From Mangrovibacterium marinum (lineage in GTDB: Bacteria; Bacteroidota; Bacteroidia; Bacteroidales; Prolixibacteraceae), in the NCBI RefSeq assembly GCF_003046625.1, contig NZ_QAAD01000006.1, positions 124,001 to 188,000 of the forward strand: 64,000 nt of DNA, written 5' to 3'. The translations under genes and the position numbers were made by a program. Positions 34,582 to 43,100 of this stretch are shown here, piece by piece. The notes beneath the pieces are model-generated. The model was not told the DNA's origin, searched no databases, and worked only from the letters and a program-made list of their open reading frames with translations. The first letter of the stretch is position 1; every line of letters starts with the position of its first letter.

Positions 34582-36667
34582 ACTTTGGAATTTCAGAAAA
34601 TACGGAATTAATGGAGACCAATTTGAAACATCAGAGCCAGGATTGGTTGTACGTTTTGAGAAAGGCGTTAATGTGCTCGTTGGAGAAAACGACTCTGGGA
34701 AAACGGCTATAATTGATGCTATACGGTATGTGTTAAAAACCCAAAGCCAAGAGTTTATTCAGCTTGAAGATAAAGACTTTCATAAAGATGGAACTGAAAG
34801 GACAAGTGAGTTAAAGATAGAATGCACCTTTTCTGGTTTTAGCGCGAGTGATGCGGGCCATTTTCTAGAATGGATTGGCTTTGATGATGAAAAGAAATAC
34901 CAATTAAAGATTTGGTTGACCGCAAAAAGGAAGGATAATAGTATTTATCCGAAAATTAGTGCAGGAGCAGATGTTGACGGAACCTATATGGAAGGTGAGG
35001 CCCGAGATTTATTGAGGGTTATTTACTTAAAGCCACTTCGCGATGCTCTATCTGAAATGACACACGGAAGAAAGTCTAGACTTGCTCAAATTCTTAAAAG
35101 CCTTGATGTTTTCAAAGACCGTAAAGACGAACACGGGAAGAAGAAGAAGCATTTGCTTGAGACTCATCGTGAATCTTACGGAAACGAAGTGAATGACTAT
35201 TTTACGACTGACCCATCGGGTAGCGTGGTGAAGGATACAATAAATGAGTTTCTAACAAAAGACTTCCTTTTTCATGGTGAGGATCGGAAGGCTGCGATAA
35301 AGATAGATGATAATGAATTGAATGAAATTTTGAGAGAGCTGGATCTTGTTTTGGAAGAGAATAAATCGGGTTTAGGTTCCTTGAACTTGCTTTGTATGGC
35401 AGCCGAACTGTTGCATCTGAAAGAAAAGAAGACAGGTCTAAAGCTCACATTAATTGAAGAATTGGAGGCTCATTTACACCCACAATATCAGTTGAGAGTA
35501 ATCGATTTTATTGAAAAGAACAAAAAGGAATATGGGCAATTTATTTTGACCACTCATAGTACCACGCTTGCATCGAAGATTAACTTGGAGAATTTGATTA
35601 TTTGCCAAAAAGATCGAGGAGCTTTTCCAATGGGGCATAAATACACGCAGTTGGAGCAAGGGGATTACCAATTCTTGCAACGCTTTTTGGATGCAACTAA
35701 AGCGAATCTCTTTTTTGCGCGTGGTGTAATCATTGTCGAGGGGGATGCTGAAAACTTATTGATCCCAACAATCGCTGAAATAATTGGTAGACCATTACAT
35801 GCTTATGGGGTGTCAGTTGTGAATGTTGGCAGTACTGCTTTTAAGCGATATGCAAAGATCTTTTTGCGAAAAGACAAAGATGATGTGGCGCATGAGAAAA
35901 CATGGTTAGGAATACCAGTCTCAATAATCTCAGATTTGGACATAAGGAGTTTTGAATATTATGAAGATATCCCAGATGGGGAACGACCCAAATACATCAA
36001 AATCTCGCAAGAAACGGTCGATAAACTTAGAAAATATGTAGGTGAGTTTGACGCTGAGGGATTAGAAGGAAATATTTACACATCATTGGATCAATTTTGG
36101 AAAACAGAAAAGGAACGAAAACGTGTAAAGAAATTTAAAGGAGGGGTTAAATCTGATATTGACGAAATGTTGAAAGTGAATTTCGTCACTATATCTAAGC
36201 CTATTATTCGTAAAACACGAGAGAGAACATTAGAAGCAAAAATGGCTAATTCCCAAAAGCAAAATGTGAAGCTATTTGTCTCAAACAATTGGACTTTGGA
36301 ATATGAAATCGCGTTGGGGGCATTGCACGTTGACTTACTTTCTGCAATCGAGTGTGCCAGAACTTTACAGAAGGACGCTAACGTGAGTTTAAGTGATGAA
36401 TTGATAGGTGAAGCAATAGGCAGAGCAAAGCAGATTCTAAAAGACCTGACTGGAGAAGGCAAGAAGAGGATTGCGTATGAAATCTTTAAGCCTCTTAATA
36501 ATGGAGACGTTTCAAAGGCAGTTACCGCACAGTGTCTAGCAATGATACTTGAATGGCATAAAGAGGAAAGCAAGGAACGAATAGAGAAGGACAATTATTT
36601 GAAGTATATCTGCGACGCTATTTATCACGTCACCGAACCTAAGGAAGAAGGAGGGGCTGATGTCTAA
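34562..36667 (+). CDS. OLD-family ATPase/TOPRIM nuclease (GajA-like)
   Basis: 701 residues from the ATG at 34562 (MYLAELKLWNFRKYG). An ABC-type ATPase comes first: Walker A GENDSGKT (41-48), a signature-like GLGSLNLLCMAAELL (~275) and Walker B LTLIEELEAHLHP (~296-306). The TOPRIM nuclease domain follows (IIVEGDAEN ~390, IISDLDIRS ~458). This is the class 2 OLD layout, in which the nuclease gene is followed by a UvrD-like helicase; in Gabija the pair GajA-GajB stops phages. It is longer than the 578-residue Bacillus GajA. The overlap with the helicase gene is 8 bp. Base composition is clearly A+T-richer than the flanks, suggesting transfer. Confidence 0.88.
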   Translation: MYLAELKLWNFRKYGINGDQFETSEPGLVVRFEKGVNVLVGENDSGKTAIIDAIRYVLKTQSQEFIQLEDKDFHKDGTERTSELKIECTFSGFSASDAGHFLEWIGFDDEKKYQLKIWLTAKRKDNSIYPKISAGADVDGTYMEGEARDLLRVIYLKPLRDALSEMTHGRKSRLAQILKSLDVFKDRKDEHGKKKKHLLETHRESYGNEVNDYFTTDPSGSVVKDTINEFLTKDFLFHGEDRKAAIKIDDNELNEILRELDLVLEENKSGLGSLNLLCMAAELLHLKEKKTGLKLTLIEELEAHLHPQYQLRVIDFIEKNKKEYGQFILTTHSTTLASKINLENLIICQKDRGAFPMGHKYTQLEQGDYQFLQRFLDATKANLFFARGVIIVEGDAENLLIPTIAEIIGRPLHAYGVSVVNVGSTAFKRYAKIFLRKDKDDVAHEKTWLGIPVSIISDLDIRSFEYYEDIPDGERPKYIKISQETVDKLRKYVGEFDAEGLEGNIYTSLDQFWKTEKERKRVKKFKGGVKSDIDEMLKVNFVTISKPIIRKTRERTLEAKMANSQKQNVKLFVSNNWTLEYEIALGALHVDLLSAIECARTLQKDANVSLSDELIGEAIGRAKQILKDLTGEGKKRIAYEIFKPLNNGDVSKAVTAQCLAMILEWHKEESKERIEKDNYLKYICDAIYHVTEPKEEGGADV

Positions 36668-38651
36668 AGAGGAATTTGCAACAGACGACGAGATTAGACA
36701 TGCATCGAAAGTCTTGCTCCCCAAGGAGCATTGCTTCATGGATGACGAAGAAAAGGTCAATATCATAAAGTGTAACGAATCAAAGGATATTGTTGCATGC
36801 CCCGGCAGCGGTAAAACCACCACTTTACTCGCAAAGCTTTTGATCCTAGCCAATCGGATGCCACTGGAGGGAAACAGAGGAGTTTGTGTTTTAACCCATA
36901 CGAATGTGGCTATCGATGAAATCAAAGAAAAGCTAGGAGCGAAGTCTGACGTGCTCTTTCGCTACCCCAACCATTTTGGCACAATACAATCGTTTGTAGA
37001 TAAATTTCTCACCTCACCTTACTTTATCTACAAATACGGGAATAAGTTGATCTCAATAGACAACGAAAGATATCGAGCTCAATTCGATAAATCTCAATTC
37101 AAATATATGGGAAAAAAGGCTATAGCATACTGTCATAGAACGCAATCGAAAGGCTTCCCTTATACGATTAGTTTAAAGGATTTTGAGTTAGATGAAGACA
37201 ATAAATGCATCCGTCTAGGTTTGGATTTGAGCAAGGCAGATGGTCACGCAATCTATGACGGATTACGGAGGACAAAAGATTACTCTATTGAATCTGGCTA
37301 TCTGACTTATATGGATGCGTACGATCTAGCAGAACTATTTTTGTCAGATCCGGATACTACCAACAACATTATCGATTCTTTTGCTAATCGTTTTCAATAT
37401 GTATTCATTGATGAAATGCAGGATACCGCAAAGCATCAACTAGATATCTTGGGAAAGGTTTTTGACTCACAAAAGACGATTATCCAACGATTCGGCGATC
37501 CTTCTCAATCGATCTACAACAAGGTAAGTGTTGAAGAAGTGTGGACTGTAAAAGATTCCTTACCGATCAATACGAGTAAACGGTTTGGGGATAATATAGG
37601 AGAAGTTCTAAAGACGGTATGTATTAAAGATAATAGTGCATTGAAAGCGTCTCCTGAAATAAATTCACTTAGCCCAATCTTGATACTCTATGATAATCCA
37701 TTGCAAGTGCTTCCTAAGTTTTGTGAGTTAGTGCTTAGTCGGACTGTTAACTATCAAGGAGAAGATTTATCTGTATTTGAAGTTTCAAAAAAAGAACGTA
37801 GACCAATAAAAGCTGTTGGGTGGGTTGGTAAAGAGTTGGACGAGAAACAACAAGATCGATATAAGCTAGCTTCGTACTTTGGAGATTACCATAAAGAGGT
37901 AAAGAAGAAGGATAAAGTGGACTATCAATCATTGAAAAGCTTTCTTAGAAAGATAGATGGAGCAACAATAAAGGAATATCGAAACAAAATTATTGATGCG
38001 ATGCTCCATATTCTGAGAATTCAAGGGGTAACTTATCAAAAGAATTCAAAGAGACATTTTTACACGAAGACAACTTTGCTTGCAAAACTTGCAGAGGCGG
38101 AGTTGCTTGATAAGTTTAATAAGGAATGTTCGAAATGGATTCTTGAGATAGACAATGAAGGTTCGGATATTGATGAAATAAGAAACAAGGTAAAGGCATT
38201 TTTTCTTAACGAGTTATTTCCAGTTTTGGAGGTAAATGCGAGAAATCGGGAAGTGGTTTCATTTCTAGATAGTGAAATTGATGATTCTGTTATCCCTGAA
38301 AATGCAATTGAATCTCAGAATTTGTATTGTTACCCAGGAATTGAGGATTTAAAAGTCGAAGTGTCCAATATCCACCAAGTAAAAGGTGAAACTCATACGG
38401 CGACGCTTTATTTGGAGACCTACTATCAAGGGCGCTTTGAGAGTGAATCAATAACAGGGCAATTGAAAGGGGAATCATATAAGCAACCAAAAGGGAAAAA
38501 GGATACTTATACCAAAGAAACTCTCAAGATGGCTTATGTGGGTATGAGCAGACCAAGATTTATGCTTTGCATGGCAATTCATAAAGATCGTTTTGATGAG
38601 GAGCTTGATCTTGTAAATGACGGCCTTTGGGAAGTTGTTAGAGCATACTAA
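36660..38651 (+). CDS. UvrD/Rep-like helicase (GajB-like)
   Basis: 663 residues. Superfamily 1 motifs: Walker A ACPGSGKTTTLLAKL (46-60), motif Ia VLTHTNVAIDEIK, Walker B FIDEMQDTAKHQLD (~250), motif III FGDPSQSIY, and a C-terminal VI-like MAYVGMSRPRFMLCMA (~622-637). The protein is longer than Bacillus GajB (494), with a ~150-residue insertion before the last motifs. Pairing with the OLD gene (8-bp overlap) makes a Gabija-like function likely. A role in ordinary repair is less likely because of the coupling and the composition. Confidence 0.87.
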   Translation: MSKEEFATDDEIRHASKVLLPKEHCFMDDEEKVNIIKCNESKDIVACPGSGKTTTLLAKLLILANRMPLEGNRGVCVLTHTNVAIDEIKEKLGAKSDVLFRYPNHFGTIQSFVDKFLTSPYFIYKYGNKLISIDNERYRAQFDKSQFKYMGKKAIAYCHRTQSKGFPYTISLKDFELDEDNKCIRLGLDLSKADGHAIYDGLRRTKDYSIESGYLTYMDAYDLAELFLSDPDTTNNIIDSFANRFQYVFIDEMQDTAKHQLDILGKVFDSQKTIIQRFGDPSQSIYNKVSVEEVWTVKDSLPINTSKRFGDNIGEVLKTVCIKDNSALKASPEINSLSPILILYDNPLQVLPKFCELVLSRTVNYQGEDLSVFEVSKKERRPIKAVGWVGKELDEKQQDRYKLASYFGDYHKEVKKKDKVDYQSLKSFLRKIDGATIKEYRNKIIDAMLHILRIQGVTYQKNSKRHFYTKTTLLAKLAEAELLDKFNKECSKWILEIDNEGSDIDEIRNKVKAFFLNELFPVLEVNARNREVVSFLDSEIDDSVIPENAIESQNLYCYPGIEDLKVEVSNIHQVKGETHTATLYLETYYQGRFESESITGQLKGESYKQPKGKKDTYTKETLKMAYVGMSRPRFMLCMAIHKDRFDEELDLVNDGLWEVVRAY

Positions 38652-38662
38652 AACAAAAATAA

Positions 38663-39049
38663 ATGACACCTGAGGATAAAGAAATTTTAAGATTAAAGAA
38701 AGCTTTACCGAATGAATCGATATTGAAAATACTTGATCGATATAAAAAAGAGTATGGATTTAACGATTACTATGGAGCTTTAGATTCGTTGCTGTATAGG
38801 CTGGGAATGAGTTTTGGGCACGAGCCAATTGATGATTTGAATACAAATAGACAGCTAGGGTTTATCCCATACATTATTTATTCTCAAGAGAATTATCTGA
38901 ATGAGCCTGGAGGGAGACAAAATTTGCAGGCAGATATCAGTCCATTCAAAAAGTTAGAAGATAGTAAGGCTTACTCAACGAAAGAGGTAATTTATAGGTT
39001 AAGACAAATATCAAACCTCGAAGAGATATTGTTTAAAGCTTCTTCTTGA
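38663..39049 (+). CDS. Unknown protein, last gene of the defence operon
   Basis: 128 residues starting 12 bp after the helicase stop, same strand and same A+T-rich composition. It is soluble, with helical ILRLKKALPNESILKILDRY and LYRLGMSFGHEPIDDLNTN. No motif is recognised. Its end lies 26 bp from the vsr remnant, so it also marks the island edge. A role as accessory or regulator is inferred from position only. Confidence 0.6.
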   Translation: MTPEDKEILRLKKALPNESILKILDRYKKEYGFNDYYGALDSLLYRLGMSFGHEPIDDLNTNRQLGFIPYIIYSQENYLNEPGGRQNLQADISPFKKLEDSKAYSTKEVIYRLRQISNLEEILFKASS

Positions 39050-39075
39050 AATTCACTACAATAATAGCTTGATTC

Positions 39076-39156
39076 CAGCAGTTCGGGTTTGGTGTCCTTT
39101 CCGCGGATGCGGCTCATGTTGTAGCTGCGTGTTGGTTTGTTGTGTACATCGGCCAT
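39076..39156 (-). pseudogene. vsr: Truncated vsr (very-short-patch repair endonuclease) start
   Basis: Minus-strand ATG at 39154-39156 reads MADVHNKPTRSYNMSRIRG, then KDTKPELL, the well-known Vsr N-terminus. The frame continues as ESSYYCSEFQEEAL, which is not Vsr, and is antisense to the preceding unknown gene's end. About 27 of ~140 codons remain; the rest is not found at the other side of the island (33060-33229). Confidence 0.8.
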
Positions 39157-39213
39157 CGGCGTAAAGATAGGCAAAAGCGGTGCAGGGCGGTTGGGCTGCT
39201 CGGTTCGAACAAA

Positions 39214-39240
39214 AAACCCGAAGCGGCTTGCTTCGGGTTT
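39214..39240. terminator. Bidirectional terminator
   Basis: AAACCCGAAGC (39214-39224) pairs with GCTTCGGGTTT (39230-39240), with A-runs on one side and T-runs on the other. It lies just past the outer-membrane protein gene (minus). Confidence 0.8.
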
Positions 39241-39263
39241 TGGTTTATGTTTGGGCAGCGGGT

Positions 39264-40160
39264 CTACCAACTAAAGGCGTAGCGCATTTTCACGCCGAAG
39301 CCTTGTGTTTTCACTTTCCCGGTGTAGCGGGTGCCGGTGGTTTGCTGGCTGCTGTTCAGCAGCGAGGCATAGCCAAATTGGGTGGGCTTAGCCGGATCGT
39401 AGTTGATCAGGGGCTGTTGGTTGTTGTTGGTCTTGGCGATGTCGTTCAAGCCCAGTTCAAGGTATGCACTTACATACAGGTTGCGCATGCTGCGTAGTTG
39501 CTGTTTGAAACCCAGTTCGAGCAGCATGGAGTAGCTGGTTTTCAGCTTCAGCTTTTGCTTGTTGCTTTGTTGGGTTCCCCAGCTGCCAAAGCCCATAAAG
39601 CGGGGGCTGGTTAGTTCGGCATCCCACTGGGGGAAGTAGCCGGAGGTTTCCAGGCCGTAGGCTGTTGCTTTATAGCGGGCGCGAACCGGAAAGCCCAATT
39701 GCAGGCCGGCAGCAGCAAACAGGTGGGCGCCCGGGGCGTTGTTTTCCCATTGTATGCGCAGCGGAACGTTGAGCATGCCTGCCGACTGCCACTCGCGGTA
39801 GGTTGATGCCGACGTGCGGAACACCATATTGTCGCCCTCCAGGTCGGTAAGGCTGTAGGCGTCGGCAATACCTTCGAGGACGGTTTTTGCCCGGTACGAT
39901 TGGTATTCGAGTGCTGCCGAAACGCTCCAGGTGGGGTTCAGGTAGCGGCTGTACTGCACGCCCAGGCCGGCACCGAAGCGACTGTTGTTGTCGCCGGCAC
40001 CATTCATGTCGACATTCAAATTGGCGTAAGGTCCTTTCAGGTACACCGAGAGTTCGCCTTCGGGTAAACGGTATTCCTGGGCTGTTGCTGCCCTTGCGGA
40101 CAACAACAGCAGCGCTGCGATAACGAGTTGTTTGTATCGGTTGATTTTAACTTTTTTCAT
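39264..40160 (-). CDS. Outer-membrane beta-barrel protein
   Basis: 298 residues with a signal peptide (ALLLLSARAATA-Q). Alternating beta-strand patterns follow (RFGAGLGVQYSRYL, WSVSAALEYQSYRAK, NLYVSAYLELGLNDIAK), and the protein ends with an aromatic strand, GFGVKMRYAFSW, as outer-membrane barrels do. It resembles the PorT/OmpA-beta-barrel-like group, without a specific match. It starts 28 bp after the giant T9SS-sorted protein gene ends, so the two probably share a transcript and may work together at the surface. That link is inferred. Confidence 0.75.
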   Translation of the reverse strand: MKKVKINRYKQLVIAALLLLSARAATAQEYRLPEGELSVYLKGPYANLNVDMNGAGDNNSRFGAGLGVQYSRYLNPTWSVSAALEYQSYRAKTVLEGIADAYSLTDLEGDNMVFRTSASTYREWQSAGMLNVPLRIQWENNAPGAHLFAAAGLQLGFPVRARYKATAYGLETSGYFPQWDAELTSPRFMGFGSWGTQQSNKQKLKLKTSYSMLLELGFKQQLRSMRNLYVSAYLELGLNDIAKTNNNQQPLINYDPAKPTQFGYASLLNSSQQTTGTRYTGKVKTQGFGVKMRYAFSW

Positions 40161-40188
40161 CTTGTTTGTTTTTCAGTTTCACCATGAA

Positions 40189-43100
40189 TTAATGAACAAT
40201 GATTTTGGTGCTCAGCACAACGCCACCGGCTTGGGTTGTTACAATGTAGGTTCCCGGGCTCATGTTGTCGGGCAAGCTTACATTGGTGGTGTTGGTTGCC
40301 GATGGTGCCTGCATGATGGGCGTTCCGTAGAGGTTTGTGATTTTCACCTCGCGGCTGCTCAGCATATCGTCGTTGTAGTTTGTAACCACCTCGATGGTAC
40401 TTCCGGCTTGTATCGGGTTGGGGTTCACGCGCAGAACGAAGGTGTTGTTCAGCTCAATGCGGAAGTCGCAGGTGTGAATCAGCTGTCCGTCGGTTGTGGT
40501 TAACTCGGCCGAGTAGCTGGCAAACGGATCCAGCTGGTTCGATGCATTTTGGCCGGCCGAATAGTACTGTCCGTTTCCGATCAGCTGCCCGTTTTTGAAC
40601 CATTTAAAATCCACAAAACGATAGCCGCCATTGGTTGCCGGGTTGTTGTTCACCAGCAGAACATTGTCGTACTTCTGTTCAACGATCTCCTCGAAGCTGA
40701 AGCTGCGTTCGATGGTGATGCGGTAGGTTAAGCTTTGTGTTCCGTCCTGCGATGTAATGGTGATGGACTGCTTGTAAATACCCGGGTTTGGTGTGTCGAT
40801 CACAATTTGGCTGGCCTCGCTGGCGGTGGCATTGGCCTCGGTGCTGTAGCTTAGCACAACCGATTCGTCCTGGCTGTCGCAATCAATCAGGTAGTAAATC
40901 TCCTGTTCGGGTTGGCTGTAATACTCGCTACCAATGGTCAGTTCGTGGATGCTTGCATCGGAGCTTTCAATGGTCAGTTGTTGTTCGACAGGCGCTGCCG
41001 GCAGGTAGTTTTGGTTGCCTTGCTGAGCAGCGGTAATGTGCACAATACCCGAGGTTTGCAGGCTAACCAATCCATCGGTACTCACGGTTGCCGGAGCGGT
41101 CTCCGCCTCGAAGTTGTAGGTGTAGCTTACCGGAAGACCGGAGCTGGCAACAGCATGGAGTTGGAAGTCGGCATCTTCTTCCAGGTGTTTGAGCGGAATG
41201 GCTTCGAAGCTGATGGTTTGCGTTGCTTTTTCGATCACAAAAGGCTCGCTTACCAAGCTCAGCTGGTAGTTGCTGCCAGCTGTGAGTGTTCCCATCGTGA
41301 TGGCATAAGAACCTGCATCTTCACCGGCTTCTCTCGACAATTCTCCGGAAATCGTTTCGCCGCCAACCAAGGCCGGAGCGAAGGTATAGGTGAATGTCGG
41401 ATCTGCTTCGCCATACACTTTTGTTTGTGCTGCATCGGCAGTTACGGTAATTGGCTTTTGGGTGATGCTGAAGTCGTTGCCTGCGTACGTTAAGTCGTAG
41501 TTGGCACCGGCAGTCAGCGTTCCCTGGTTGATGGCATAGTCGCCAACGTTCTCGCCAGCCACGCGGTCTAATTCGCCGGTGAATGCATCGCCGCTAACCA
41601 AAGCAGGAGCAACGGTATAGGTGAATGTCGGATCCGCTTCGCCGTACACTTTTGTTTGTGCTGCATCGGCCGTTACGGTGATTGGCTTTTGGGTGATGCT
41701 GAAGTTGGCACCTGTGTACGTTAAGTCGTAGTTGGCACCGGCAGTCAGCGTTCCCTGGTTGATGGCATAGTCGCCAACGTTTTCGCCAGCCACGCGGTCT
41801 AATTCGCCGGTGAATGTATCGCCGCTAACCAAAGCGGGAGCAACGGTATAGGTGAATGTCGGATCAGCTTCGCCATACACTTTGGTCTGCGCTGCATCGG
41901 CAGTCACGGTAATTGGCTTTTGGGTGATGCTGAAGTTGGCACCTGCGTACGTTAAGTCGTAGTTGGCATTGGCAGCCAGGGTACCTTGGTTGATGGCATA
42001 GTCGCCAACGTTCTCGCCAGCCACGCGGCTTAATTCGCCGGTGAATGCATCGCCGCTAACCAAAGCGGGAGCAACGGTATAGGTGAATGTCGGATCAGCT
42101 TCGCCATACACTTTGGTCTGTGCTGCATCGGCCGTTACGGTGATTGGCTTTTGGGTGATGCTGAAGTTGTCGCCTGTGTACGTTAAGTCGTAGTTGGCAC
42201 CGGCAGTCAGCGTTCCCTGGTTGATGGCATAGTCGCCAACGTTTTCGCCAGCCACGCGGTCTAACTCGCCGGTGAATGCATCGCCGCTAACCAAAGCAGG
42301 AGTAACGGTATAGGTGAATGTCGGATCTGCTTCGCCATACACTTTGGTCTGCGCTGCATCGGCCGTTACGGTAATTGGCTTTTGGGTGATGCTGAAGTCG
42401 TTGCCTGCGTACGTTAAGTCGTAGTTGGCACCGGCAGTCAGTGTTCCCTGGTTGATGGCATAGTTGCCAACGTTTTCGCCAGCCACGCGGTCTAATTCGC
42501 CGGTGAATGTATCGCCGCTAACCAAAGCGGGAGCAACGGTATAGGTGAATGTCGGATCAGCTTCGCCATACACTTTGGTCTGCGCTGCATCGGCCGTTAC
42601 GGTGATTGGCTTTTGGGTGATGCTGAAGTCGTCGCCTGCGTACGTTAAGTCGTAGTTGGCACCGGCAGTCAGTGTTCCCTGGGTGATGGCATAGTTGCCA
42701 ACGTTTTCGCCAGCCACGCGGTCTAATTCGCCGGTGAATGTATCGTCGCCAACCAAAGCCGGAGCGAAGGTATAGGTGAATGTCGGATCAGCTTCGCCGT
42801 ACACTTTGGTCTGCGCTGCATCGGCCGTTACGGTGATTGGCTTTTGGGTGATGCTGAAGTTGTCGCCTGTGTACGTTAAGTCGTAGTTGGTGCCGGCAGT
42901 CAGCGTTCCCTGGTTGATGGCATAGTTGCCAACGTTTTCGCCAGCCACGCGGTCTAATTCGCCGGTGAATGCATCGCCGCTAACCAAAGCAGGAGCGAAG
43001 GTATAGGTGAATGTCGGATCAGCTTCGCCATACACTTTTGTTTGTGCTGCATCGGCAGTCACGGTGATTGGCTTTTGGGTGATGCTGAAGTTGGCACCTG

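Noticed and set aside
33060-39160. Island as a prophage or integrative element
   Set aside because: No integrase, phage structural gene, tRNA target or direct repeats are visible at either edge.
39264-40160. Outer-membrane protein as PorP/SprF
   Set aside because: It lacks the usual PorP/SprF opening (QDPxFSQ-like, NPAYAG-like), so only a general beta-barrel call is made.
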